NCBI GenBank assembly: GCA_963691775.1
Contig: OY829369.1
Location: 620,001 to 684,000 of the forward strand
Direction of reading: 5' to 3'
From: JAZBPO01 sp963691775
GTDB lineage: Bacteria > Pseudomonadota > Gammaproteobacteria > Pseudomonadales > Azotimanducaceae
DNA: 64,000 nt
The notes under the pieces were generated by a model, which was given only the letters and a program-made list of their open reading frames with translations, was not told the DNA's origin and did no database searches. Made by a program: the position numbers and the translations under genes. Positions 9,501-17,050 of the stretch are shown one piece after another. How positions within the stretch are numbered: the first letter of the stretch is position 1; every line of letters begins with the position of its first letter.

Positions 9501-10304
9501 GTTCATGCCGCGATCCTCCAGGGCAGCGATGACCGCGTCGTAATGCGCCGTGTTACCGGCGAGCAGATAGGAGCGCATCAACAACAGCCCAACGCGCGGG
9601 CCACCGCCGCCTCTACGAGCACCGGGCAGGCATTCAGCCTCGGCTCCGATGCGGCGTTGCATGCGCGGGTGATAGACGCCCGTTTCCGGGTAATCGATCG
9701 GCGGACGCGAGCTGATCGATCCCCGAAGCGCCCTGCGCGGACCATCGGCATAGCGCGATGCCAGGAAGCGCACCATCTGCCCCAGATTTTCTTCTGAGCC
9801 TGCAAGCCAGTACTGCAGGGTGAGGAACCATGCCCGAACGTCCTGCGCCTTTCCCGGGATGAAGCGAAGAATCTGCGGCAGGCGCTTGAGCATCGCGACC
9901 TGCTGCGCACCGGCGCTGGCACTCTGTCCAGGTTTCGGCTTCGGGCGCAGCTTCTTCAGGAAACCGAGCGCCCCCCCGGCTTCGCTATCCATAGTGAAGC
10001 CGCCCATACGGGTCAGCTGCATGACGCGAGGCGCAGACATGCAGCAGACCATCGCGTCGCAGGCTTCCCGCCGCGCAGTCAGCGCCGAAATGACCGCATC
10101 AATGTGCGGGTCCATGAAGAGCATGGTGCAGACAATCAGGTCCGCATCCGCAATATCCTCATGACAGCGCGCGAGCGCCGCCGCATCGTCGAAAGAGCTG
10201 GCCGCATGCTGCGTGACCGTCACGGGAACGCGCTCCCGCGCGAGCGCCGCATTCGTTCGCTGAGTCGCGCCCGCAAGATGGTCGTCGAGCGTGACGATCA
10301 CCAT
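6579..10304 (-). CDS. bchH: magnesium chelatase subunit H
   Basis: 1241 residues, the normal size for BchH. It binds protoporphyrin IX and is the catalytic subunit that inserts Mg2+ with BchI/BchD. Recognisable stretches are MVIVTLDDHLAGA at the N-terminus, FPPGSGATGTAAYL, HFGTHGALEFMPGKQVGLS and NNPSEA in the porphyrin-binding core, and DQTRGEDRVRTL near the end. The frame is open further upstream, but homology starts at this ATG. A GTG two codons upstream (10310) is an equally possible start, as GGAGG at 10316-10320 sits five bases before it. It lies 76 bp after bchB; the I and D subunits are encoded at 38333-41187. Confidence 0.96.
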   Translation of the reverse strand: MVIVTLDDHLAGATQRTNAALARERVPVTVTQHAASSFDDAAALARCHEDIADADLIVCTMLFMDPHIDAVISALTARREACDAMVCCMSAPRVMQLTRMGGFTMDSEAGGALGFLKKLRPKPKPGQSASAGAQQVAMLKRLPQILRFIPGKAQDVRAWFLTLQYWLAGSEENLGQMVRFLASRYADGPRRALRGSISSRPPIDYPETGVYHPRMQRRIGAEAECLPGARRGGGGPRVGLLLMRSYLLAGNTAHYDAVIAALEDRGMNVVPMFASGLDARPAIDAFCRDENGNASIDALVSLTGFSLVGGPAYNDSDAAAELLALLDVPYVAAHALEFQSMDDWQASERGLSPVEATMMVAIPELDGATGPMVFGGRTGGALDEDRDMAAQEERAEMLARRVAKLVHLRASERHERRIGIVIFNFPPGSGATGTAAYLGVFESLLNTLRHLSQEGYDVEVPDDVEAVRKAILEGNAARYGTDANVLAQISVDDHVAREVHLEAIEAQWGPAPGRDLTDGHHLHVLGARFGNVVVAVQPSFGYEGDPMRLLFEHGFAPTHAFSAFYRYLREDFDAHALLHFGTHGALEFMPGKQVGLSADCWPDRLIGDAPNFYLYASNNPSEAAIAKRRSAATLISYLTPPVTRSGLYRDLLDLRASIDRWRGLEEGSERSELGALIQAQAVTATLRDEGASWHADQREREIDALRHEILEIEQTLIPEGLHVIGKPPAEAARSELLGLLAEASAPAGVPEQALAALLRGADEVDVRAAWPHLPAEADAALPALVRTARLLGEDHELPGLVHALDARFVAPAPGGDLLRTPDVLPTGRNVHGFDPFRIPSAHALASGARQAAQLIERFREDGGAAPETVALVLWGTDNLKNEGGPIGQALALIGARPRFDAYGRLSGAELVPLEVLGRPRVDVVMTTSGIFRDLLPLQTRLLAEAALLAAEADEPLEKNAVRRHALAFAAEHECDLATAALRVFSNADGAYGANVNLLLESGAWGEAEELADAYTKRKCFAYGADGQAAAQPELLGSILSGVDLAYQNLESVDLGVTTIDHYFDTLGGISLAAQQASGREDVPVYIGDQTRGEDRVRTLSEQVALETRTRALNPRWYEAMLEHGYEGVRQIEAQVTNTLGWSATTGQVDAWVYGRLSETFVLDDAMRERISALNPTASLKLAERLVEASERNYWSPDAEMLDALRDACEELEDRLEGVVGASEAPADTSTHAAVRGEIALA

Positions 10305-10380
10305 CTTCACCGTGGCCTCCGAGCGGCGGTGACCGCTCGCAGAGGCGCCGGATTCGGCCCTCGACCGGTGGCGTGGGCGA

Positions 10381-11928
10381 TCAGCGGGCGAAGTGCGCTT
10401 TGGCATCGTAAAGCGTCTCCACACTGATCGACTGCAGACCGCGTTCGCGGGCGAAGGCCTCGGTGTTCCGGCGCGCCTTGCCGCGCACGAAGAAGGGAAT
10501 CTTGCGAAGTTCGCGCTCGGCGTCGAGATCCCAGACCGACGCACCCTCGCTCGCGTCCCGAGCTTCCGGCAGCGTCCTTTCCGCCTGCTCTTCGGCGCGC
10601 GGCCCGCCACCGAGATGCGATGGCGTCGCGTCATCCGCGAACTCGAAATCGTCGCGGAACATACCGAGAAGGTGCTCCTCAAGACCCATCATCAGCGGGT
10701 GCACCCAGGTGTCGAAGATGACGTTAGCGCCTTCAAATCCCATCTGCGGCGAATAGCGTGCAGGGAAGTCCTCCACGTGCACGGGCGAGGAGATGACGGC
10801 GCAGGGAATACCCAGCCGCTTCGCAACATGGCGTTCCATCTGCGTGCCTAGGACAAGCTCTGGCTGCGCCTCGCTGATCGCCGCCTCCACCGCGAGGTAG
10901 TCATCGGAGATCACTGCCTCAAGGCCGAGCGCCTTGGCCGCCCCGCGCACGTCGCGGGCGAGCTCACGGCTGTAGGTCCCGAGCCCGACCACTTCGAACC
11001 CGAGTTCTTCGCTCGCGATGCGCGCGGCCGCAAGCGCGTGCGTGCCGTCCGCAAAGACGAACACGCGCTTGCCCGTGAGATAGTTGGAGTCCACCGACTG
11101 CGAGTACCAGGGCAATCGCGAATTCTGCTCGGCGAGCGCGAGATCAGGGGACACCCCCGCGAGCGCTGCGACTTCGCGAATGAAATCGCGCGTTGCGCCG
11201 ATCCCGATCGGAACGGTGCGCACCATCGGCTGGCCGAATTCGCGCTCCAGCCAGCGCCCAGCGCTCTCTGCGATCTCGGGATAGAGCACGACGTTGAAAT
11301 CGGCATCGCCGATTCGGGCAATGTCATGCGGGGACGCACCCATTGGCGCAACAAGAGCCACGTCGATACCGAGAAGGTCCAGCAGGCGCCGCACCTCGAC
11401 GACATCGTCTCTGTTTCGAAACCCGAGCGAAGTCGGGCCAAGCAGATTACAGACAGGACGGGCCCCTTCACCGCGCGGTTTCCGCTCCCGGCGGGCGAGC
11501 CCGCGCACGACCCGATAGAAGGTCTCCGCCGCGCCCCAGTTCTCTTTCTTCTGATACGCCGGCAGCTCGAGTGGAATGCTCGGTATGGGCAGGCCCAGCG
11601 CGGCGGCAAGGCCACCTGGATCGTCCTGAATCAGTTCTGCGGTGCAAGATGCACCGACCAGCATCGCCTGCGGCTGGAAGCGCTCGTAGGCGTCGAGGGC
11701 CGCAGTCTTGAAGAGCTCCGCCGTATCGCCCCCCAGATCGCGCGCCTGGAAGGTGGTATAGGTCACGGGCGGCCGAGCGCGATTGCGCTCGATCATCGTG
11801 AACAGCAAGTCCGCATAGGTGTCCCCCTGCGGCGCATGGAGCACGTAGTGGACGTCTCGCATCGAATTGGCAACGCGCATGGCCCCAACATGCGGTGGCC
11901 CCTCGTAGGTCCAGAGCGTCAATTGCAT
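10381..11928 (-). CDS. bchB: dark-operative protochlorophyllide reductase subunit BchB
   Basis: 515-residue nitrogenase-like catalytic subunit. It begins MQLTLWTYEGPPHVGAMRVA, the family start. Asp36 (in HAPQGDTYADLL) is at the same position as the unusual aspartate ligand of the NB cluster known from Rhodobacter. A C-terminal domain of about 50 residues (WDLDAERELRKIPFFVRGKA) covers the substrate in known structures and is complete here. BchB works with BchN and receives electrons from BchL. The start ATG overlaps the 3' end of bchN by ten bases and has GGAGG upstream within bchN, so coupling is likely. Confidence 0.97.
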   Translation of the reverse strand: MQLTLWTYEGPPHVGAMRVANSMRDVHYVLHAPQGDTYADLLFTMIERNRARPPVTYTTFQARDLGGDTAELFKTAALDAYERFQPQAMLVGASCTAELIQDDPGGLAAALGLPIPSIPLELPAYQKKENWGAAETFYRVVRGLARRERKPRGEGARPVCNLLGPTSLGFRNRDDVVEVRRLLDLLGIDVALVAPMGASPHDIARIGDADFNVVLYPEIAESAGRWLEREFGQPMVRTVPIGIGATRDFIREVAALAGVSPDLALAEQNSRLPWYSQSVDSNYLTGKRVFVFADGTHALAAARIASEELGFEVVGLGTYSRELARDVRGAAKALGLEAVISDDYLAVEAAISEAQPELVLGTQMERHVAKRLGIPCAVISSPVHVEDFPARYSPQMGFEGANVIFDTWVHPLMMGLEEHLLGMFRDDFEFADDATPSHLGGGPRAEEQAERTLPEARDASEGASVWDLDAERELRKIPFFVRGKARRNTEAFARERGLQSISVETLYDAKAHFAR

Positions 11929-13226
11929 GGCGCAAGACCTCCGATGCGCGCACGCCGATCGAGCGGCCGGGCAAAGAGTTCAGCCAGATCGGCAGCCTGA
12001 TCGAAGCCCTGGATAGGCGTGAAGACGAGCTCGATGGACCACTTTGTCGCGTAACCTTCGGCTTCGAATGGATTGGCCAGCCCAAGTCCACAGACGATCA
12101 GGTCCGGCGCGAAGTTGCGGCACCGATCCAATTGGCGTTCAACGTCCTGGCCCTCCGACAGAGCCACCTCATCGCCGAGGAGCTTGAGCTCCTCCGCCAT
12201 CAGCGTTCGATTCAGATACGGCGTCCCGATTTCCGTCAGCGATACGCCCAGTTCACGCGAGAGCATGCGCGCGAGCGGAATCTCGAGCTGCGAATCCGGG
12301 AAGAAGAAGATCCGCCGTCCCTCGAGGCGCGACCGGATGCGTGCAAGAGCTTCCGTTGCCCGGGTACGCGCGGGCGCCGTGTGTTCCAGAACGCGCTCCT
12401 CGCCCACGCCAAAGGCCGATGCACCCGCCATGAGCCACGCGAGCGTGCCTTCTACGCCGAACGGGAACGGCGCCGCGATACGACGAGCGCCGCGGTGCTC
12501 GAGCGCGCGGGCAGTTTCTGTAAGGAACGGTTGCGCGAGCAGAAACTGCGTATTCGGCCCGACCGCAGGTAACGCGGATGTCTTCCGCGGCGGCAGGAAA
12601 TCGACATCGGCAAGACCGAATGCCGCAAATTGACGGCGGAACTGATCCTCGACGACGTCAGCGAGACTCCCCACGACCAGCAGGCGCGGGACGTCATTCG
12701 CCGCATGAGGCAATTCGGGAACGAGCGACGCGAGGCAGGTGTCCTCGCCTTCCGTAAAGGTCGTTTCGATGCCACTACCGGAATAGTTCAGTACCCGGAC
12801 GGCCGGTGCATGCTTCTGCGACAATCGCTCGGCCGCCCGCGACAGATCGAGCTTTATCACCTCGGACGGGCAGGATCCGACCAGGAACAGAGTACGAATA
12901 TCGCCACGGCGCGCGAGCAACTGCGCGACCACGCGATCGAGCTCCTCGTTCGCATCAGCCAACCCTGCCAGATCACGCTCGTCGATGATCGCCGTGCCGA
13001 AGCGAGGCTCCGCGAAGATCATCACGCCCGCTGCGGATTGCAGCAGATGCGCGCAGGTACGCGAACCGACAACGAGGAAGAAAGCGTCCTGCATCTTTCG
13101 ATGCAGCCAGACGATGCCTGTCAGACCGCAGAACACTTCTCGCTGGCCGCGCTCGCGCAGAAGATCACGCGGCTTCAGTTCCGGCGCCGGAGTCACGCAG
13201 CGGACGGAATCATCGACGACCGTCAT
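11919..13226 (-). CDS. bchN: dark-operative protochlorophyllide reductase subunit BchN
   Basis: 435 residues. Three cysteines, Cys33, Cys58 and Cys119 (VFCGLTG, GSRTCAHLL, VGSCPSEVI), show the same 25/61 spacing as the three BchN ligands of the NB [4Fe-4S] cluster known from Rhodobacter; the fourth ligand is Asp36 of BchB. The sequences MIFAEPRFGT and NYSGSGIETTFTEGED are family typical. The frame is open upstream into bchF, but the ATG at 13226-13224 overlaps the bchF TGA (ATGA), marking the start. BchNB forms the heterotetramer that reduces protochlorophyllide in the dark. Confidence 0.97.
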   Translation of the reverse strand: MTVVDDSVRCVTPAPELKPRDLLRERGQREVFCGLTGIVWLHRKMQDAFFLVVGSRTCAHLLQSAAGVMIFAEPRFGTAIIDERDLAGLADANEELDRVVAQLLARRGDIRTLFLVGSCPSEVIKLDLSRAAERLSQKHAPAVRVLNYSGSGIETTFTEGEDTCLASLVPELPHAANDVPRLLVVGSLADVVEDQFRRQFAAFGLADVDFLPPRKTSALPAVGPNTQFLLAQPFLTETARALEHRGARRIAAPFPFGVEGTLAWLMAGASAFGVGEERVLEHTAPARTRATEALARIRSRLEGRRIFFFPDSQLEIPLARMLSRELGVSLTEIGTPYLNRTLMAEELKLLGDEVALSEGQDVERQLDRCRNFAPDLIVCGLGLANPFEAEGYATKWSIELVFTPIQGFDQAADLAELFARPLDRRARIGGLAPCN

Positions 13227-13750
13227 GCAGCGAGCTCCTGTTGCGAGGTCATGGCAGCGCGCTCCGCCCCCCCCTGCAGCCGCGCAGCGCGCAGCTTGAG
13301 CAGGAACTGCGCCGCGTTGACGACGTAGGCTGCGTAAGCGCAAAGCGCAATGACCATCTGCGCGCGCGGCGAAAGCTCAACGATCAGCGCGTAGAGATAA
13401 GCGGTGTGCAGTGCGATGACGACGAAGCTGAAAACGTCTTCCCAGAAGAAAGCTGGAGCGAACAGCCAACGGCCAAAGACAACCTTCTCCCAGATCGCCC
13501 CCGTGACCATGATCGTGTACAGGATGGCCGTCTTGAGCACGATGGAGCCCGTTGCAAGACCATAGCCCTCGCCCGTAGCCATGAAACGGAGCACAAGCAG
13601 AAGCGACGCGAGAAAGACGAGAAACTGGGCAGGGGCAAGCACGCCCTGCACGAGGGTCCAGACAGTGTCGTCACGACGCTGCCGCTCCTCCGCTGTATAG
13701 AGCTGTCGCCGAGCTGACGGCCCGGCGCGAGCTTCGCGCCGATCGGGCAT
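13223..13750 (-). CDS. bchF: 3-vinyl bacteriochlorophyllide hydratase
   Basis: 175-residue membrane protein with four hydrophobic segments. RRDDTVWTLVQGVLAPAQFLVFL, YTIMVTGAIWEKVVFGRWLFAPAFFWEDVFS and ALHTAYL are the conserved BchF blocks (quoted here in parts). The enzyme hydrates the C3 vinyl group to hydroxyethyl, which BchC then oxidises on the route to bacteriochlorophyll a. The start ATG (13750-13748) follows a region with PpsR-like half-sites, and a longer frame to 13969 would run across that promoter, so I reject it. It is the first gene of the long bchF-to-puhE operon. Confidence 0.94.
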   Translation of the reverse strand: MPDRREARAGPSARRQLYTAEERQRRDDTVWTLVQGVLAPAQFLVFLASLLLVLRFMATGEGYGLATGSIVLKTAILYTIMVTGAIWEKVVFGRWLFAPAFFWEDVFSFVVIALHTAYLYALIVELSPRAQMVIALCAYAAYVVNAAQFLLKLRAARLQGGAERAAMTSQQELAA

Positions 13751-13788
13751 AACCCTTTCCCCAACGCTGCACGGGGGCAATATGGGCT

Positions 13789-13806
13789 TGACCCCGAGTA
13801 GTGTCA
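13789..13806. promoter_or_regulatory. PpsR-like palindrome between bchF and aerR/ppaA (TGACC-N8-TGTCA)
   Basis: The 18-bp element has arms TGACC and TGTCA separated by 8 bp, and the outer bases extend it to TTGAC-N10-GTCAA. It lies between divergent bchF and aerR. A second TGACAC at 13831-13836 pairs with GTGTCA at 13801-13806 as a 24-bp-spaced inverted repeat, so several half-sites are clustered. The known PpsR/CrtJ consensus is TGT-N12-ACA; here the arms are in the reverse order (see the sites at 29976 and 32202). Function is inferred from position and half-site identity. Confidence 0.5.
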
Positions 13807-13894
13807 ACCTTGCCTTACGTACCGATCTCATGACACATTGCGCGAACGGGACGACGCCGCGCTGGCGTCTTCGCGAGCGGGACGCGCCTCCTAC

Positions 13895-14602
13895 ATGGAG
13901 CACTCCAGACACCTCGCAGACAAAAGACACCACCCGGCAGCCTCCGCAGGAGGAGACGTGGCGGAGCATGTGCTGCGCCTCGCGGAAGCACTCCGTTGCG
14001 GCGACGCCCGGGCGGCCCGTCAGTGTCTTGAAGCGCGTATGGCACAGGGCACGCAGATCGACACCCTGCTGCGGACCGATCTGATGGGCGCGGCGCGCCT
14101 ATTGGGAGACTTCTGGAGCGCAGACACAGCCCGCTTCGCCGAGGTTACGCTTGGCGCTGGAATCCTCCAGCGCCTGCATCGCGAGCTGGCCGATCTTGAT
14201 GCCCTGCCGCCTGCGCCAAGCGACGAGGCAGAGCGCATTCTCCTCAGCCCCGCCCCCGGCGAGGAGCATGACTTCGGCACCTCCCTTGCGGGAACGATCC
14301 TCCACCGCGCCGGCTGGGACGTCACGCTCGTGCACACACCGTCCCCCGCCCGCATTCTCGCAAGCGCGGCCGGGGGCTGGTTCGATGTCATCGGACTATC
14401 AATTGCCAGCGCACGTCACATCCCGGCGCTGAAGACGCTGATCCCGCAGCTACGCGCCGCGTCCGCAAACCAGCAGGCAGAATTGGTGATCGGCGGATGG
14501 CTTGCGCGGACGACGCCCGGGCTTCTTGCCGAAGCGGGAGCCGACCGCATCATCGAGGATATAGAAGCACTGGAAGCGCGCGCACACCACGCCGCCACTT
14601 AG
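13895..14602 (+). CDS. ppaA: B12-binding antirepressor of PpsR, AerR/PpaA family
   Basis: 235 residues from the ATG at 13895 (a TTG at 13838 would add 19 residues). An N-terminal helical part contains LLGDFWSADTARFAEVTLG, the helix-bundle motif of cobalamin-binding domains. It is followed by a Rossmann-like domain with GEEHDFG, a variant of the DxHxxG motif that supplies the cobalt-ligating histidine (His125), and GWFDVIGLSIAS. This is the AerR/PpaA pattern: a short B12 photoreceptor that modulates PpsR/CrtJ repression. It stands convergent and next to ppsR, the classic ppsR-ppaA pairing. I use ppaA as symbol; aerR is the Rhodobacter capsulatus name. Confidence 0.88.
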   Translation: MEHSRHLADKRHHPAASAGGDVAEHVLRLAEALRCGDARAARQCLEARMAQGTQIDTLLRTDLMGAARLLGDFWSADTARFAEVTLGAGILQRLHRELADLDALPPAPSDEAERILLSPAPGEEHDFGTSLAGTILHRAGWDVTLVHTPSPARILASAAGGWFDVIGLSIASARHIPALKTLIPQLRAASANQQAELVIGGWLARTTPGLLAEAGADRIIEDIEALEARAHHAAT

Positions 14603-14633
14603 CTCGCGCGCCCGGGGAGGCACTCGGTATACG

Positions 14634-16121
14634 TCAGCGGTCGTCGGAGTCCGAGTTCATAAGCCCGTGCCGACGCAGTTTCACGTACAGACTCTGGCGA
14701 GAGAGCCCAAGCATCTCTGCCGCCGATGCACGGTTGTCGCCCGTCAATTCCAGAGCAGCTTCTATGCACAGGCGCTCGATGATGTCACTGGACTCGCGAA
14801 TGACTTCCTTCAGCGGTACGCGGCCGACAAGCTCCGTCAGATGCTGGATAGACTTCGGCGTCGCGCGCGCAAGGACGGGCTCATTCGGCACCTGCCGTTG
14901 AGCAAGATCGCGCACCACGAAACCGAAGTAATGCTCGCCTCCATCGGAAAGCGATGATGCGCTGATCTCGACTTCGGTGTCCGCACCGTACTCGCCCCTC
15001 GCACGCGTCACGAAATGACGGAGCGAACCGAACTCGCGAAGGTTCGAAAGGAGGACCTTGACGTCAACGTTCGTACGGCCGAGCCATCGGTTGAGGTGCT
15101 CACCGCGCACCTGCTCTTCGCTCGCGAGTTCTAGCAGCTGCAGAAAAGAGCTGTTTGCCGCGGCGATGATGCCTGCGTCATTCGCGATCACGACGCCGTC
15201 CGGACCGCCGTCGAGCAGCCCGAGGAATTGCCGGGCGCGCGGGCTCTCGCTTACGGGCGCCTCGACCCCGGCGGGCGTCAGGCGCAGCAGGATCTGCAAG
15301 GACGCTTCTGCGTTGAGCAGCGAAGCGGAAAGGGCGACCTCGCGCTCGCCGTACTCAAGCGCCGCGGAGAGGCGCTCGGCACGCCCGCTGCCGCGGAGGG
15401 TGATGAGCATCTCCTGGACCGCATCGCGATGGTCGGGATGGAAGCAATCCACGACGCGCTGCCCCACCAGCTCGGCCATACCTTTGGATACGAGCTGCTC
15501 TGCAGAATCGTTGGCTTCGACAATCCTGAGATTGTTCGCCTCGACGATCAGCACACCCTCAGAGGCGACCTGGAACAGCAAACGGTAGCGTGTTTCGACC
15601 TGGCGCCGCCGCCAATAGTCCTGTTCAAGTGAGCGCTGCGTTTCGACGAGGCGCTGCTGAAGTGCGGCAATCCCATCGAGGTCGCGCCCAACAATAATCG
15701 AATGGCCGCCTTGGCCTGCGGGAAATGCGCAGTAGCGCATGGGCCGATCGACGCCATCGACCCCTGGGTGGTTCAGCTCACGCCAGCGAGTAGGCCCGTC
15801 TTTAGCTTCGGCGAGAATCTCGTGCGCCTTGTGCTGGGATTCGGGCGTGACGGTGTCGGCGAACGACTTGCCGCTCAACACGCGCAACGACTTTGCGGCA
15901 GCCGGCACGTCGGATCCGAAGACGATGTCTTCAACGACCCCCTCGCCGTCGACGAGAAGCGCGACGTCCGAGGCGAGCGAGGCGAGCGTTGCGAGATGCG
16001 CCGCGTCGATGCCACGGAGCCCGTCGAGGAGCAATGTGAACCGATCGTCCACGCCGGTTGCGGACCTCCCCTCGCCTGCCGGCTGGAGCGCTGGCGGCCG
16101 AGTGTCAGGTTTGATTGACAT
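14634..16121 (-). CDS. ppsR: photosynthesis repressor PpsR/CrtJ (PAS-PAS-HTH)
   Basis: 495 residues. An N-terminal PAS-like domain (about 30-150) is followed by a Q-rich linker helix (ALQQRLVETQRSLEQDYWRR), a PAS domain starting at RYRLLFQVASEGVLIVEA, another at QFLGLLDGGPDGVVIANDAG, and a Fis-type helix-turn-helix at the end with ELTGDNRASAAEMLGLSRQS. Cys452 in RLCIEAAL matches the redox-active cysteine known in the PpsR/CrtJ HTH. A second cysteine sits in VVDCFHPDH. It represses bch, crt and puf genes under oxygen or light. A PpsR box (16103-16120) overlaps its first codons, suggesting autoregulation. Confidence 0.95.
   Translation of the reverse strand: MSIKPDTRPPALQPAGEGRSATGVDDRFTLLLDGLRGIDAAHLATLASLASDVALLVDGEGVVEDIVFGSDVPAAAKSLRVLSGKSFADTVTPESQHKAHEILAEAKDGPTRWRELNHPGVDGVDRPMRYCAFPAGQGGHSIIVGRDLDGIAALQQRLVETQRSLEQDYWRRRQVETRYRLLFQVASEGVLIVEANNLRIVEANDSAEQLVSKGMAELVGQRVVDCFHPDHRDAVQEMLITLRGSGRAERLSAALEYGEREVALSASLLNAEASLQILLRLTPAGVEAPVSESPRARQFLGLLDGGPDGVVIANDAGIIAAANSSFLQLLELASEEQVRGEHLNRWLGRTNVDVKVLLSNLREFGSLRHFVTRARGEYGADTEVEISASSLSDGGEHYFGFVVRDLAQRQVPNEPVLARATPKSIQHLTELVGRVPLKEVIRESSDIIERLCIEAALELTGDNRASAAEMLGLSRQSLYVKLRRHGLMNSDSDDR
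16103..16120. promoter_or_regulatory. PpsR box TGTCA-N8-TGACA in the ppsR/bchG divergent region
   Basis: Perfect match to the PpsR/CrtJ consensus TGT-N12-ACA with full 5-bp arms TGTCA and TGACA around GGTTTGAT. It covers codons 1-6 of ppsR (minus strand) and lies about 30 bp upstream of the bchG start (plus strand). Binding here would block bchG transcription and could limit ppsR translation or transcription. Seen directly in the sequence; the regulatory role comes from knowledge of the PpsR family. Confidence 0.8.
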
Positions 16122-16150
16122 TGTTTAGGGTCAACTATACCGTGCTTTCC

Positions 16151-17026
16151 ATGCAAGGTCCCTCGGCATCTGCAGCCTTGGAGCTGCTGAAACCCATTAC
16201 GTGGTTTCCGCCGATGTGGGCCTACGGTTGTGGCGTCGTTTCCAGCGGCGTAGCCCTTGAGGGCCGCGCCCTCGACATCGCACTGGGAATCGCCCTCGCG
16301 GGTCCGCTCGTATGTGGCACGAGTCAGGTCGTCAACGATTGGTTCGATCGCCACGTCGACGCGATCAACGAACCCCAACGCCCCATACCCTCGGGCAGAG
16401 CCCCGGGTCGAAGCGCGCTTTATATAGGATTTTTCTGGACTTTTCTCTCCCTCTGTATCGGCGCCCTGCTCGGCCCGGTCGTGCTCCTGGCAACGATCTT
16501 CGGCCTCGCGCTTGCCTGGGCATACAGCGCGCCGCCGTTCCGCCTCAAACAGGCCAACGGCTGGGCGGGTATCACAGCCGTCGGCCTCTGCTACGAAGGC
16601 CTACCGTGGCTAACCGGTGCGGCAGTAATGGTCGCCGCACTACCGAGATTGGAGATCCTCGCCGCGGCGCTGCTGTTCAGCATCGGCGCACTTGGCATCA
16701 TGATTCTCAACGACTTCAAGGCGCTCGACGGCGACCGGCTTCACGGGGTGCGCTCCGTACCAGTGCTGCTCGGCCCGGCGCGCGCAGCACGCACGGCCTG
16801 TGCGCTGATGGTCGCGCCACAGATTCTCGTTACCGTCGCACTTTTCGCGATCGGCCGTCCTCTCTTTGCCCTGGGCGTCGGCGCGGTGGTTCTCGCCCAG
16901 TTCGCCTGCATGCCGCGCCTGCTTTCCGATCCCCGCGCGCATGCGCCCTGGTACAACGGCACCGGCGTCAGCCTCTTCGTGTCGGGAATGATGGTGACGG
17001 CATACGCACTCCGGGATCTGCCTTGA
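16151..17026 (+). CDS. bchG: bacteriochlorophyll synthase (geranylgeranyl/phytyl transferase)
   Basis: 291-residue UbiA-type prenyltransferase with eight or nine hydrophobic segments. The first substrate motif is NDWFDRHVDAINEPQRPIPSG (quoted at most in part: NDWFDRHVDA), and a second Asp-rich loop is ILNDFKALDGDR. It starts with LKPITWFPPMWAY, typical of BchG. It esterifies bacteriochlorophyllide a with a C20 prenyl group. The ATG at 16151 is preferred. GTG at 16142 or TTG at 16115 would extend it, but TTG falls inside the PpsR box. It is followed by the PucC-family gene and bchP, as in Rhodobacter (bchG-bch2-bchP). Confidence 0.95.
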   Translation: MQGPSASAALELLKPITWFPPMWAYGCGVVSSGVALEGRALDIALGIALAGPLVCGTSQVVNDWFDRHVDAINEPQRPIPSGRAPGRSALYIGFFWTFLSLCIGALLGPVVLLATIFGLALAWAYSAPPFRLKQANGWAGITAVGLCYEGLPWLTGAAVMVAALPRLEILAAALLFSIGALGIMILNDFKALDGDRLHGVRSVPVLLGPARAARTACALMVAPQILVTVALFAIGRPLFALGVGAVVLAQFACMPRLLSDPRAHAPWYNGTGVSLFVSGMMVTAYALRDLP

Positions 17027-17050
17027 GGACCGTACGGGAGGTCAATCGCG

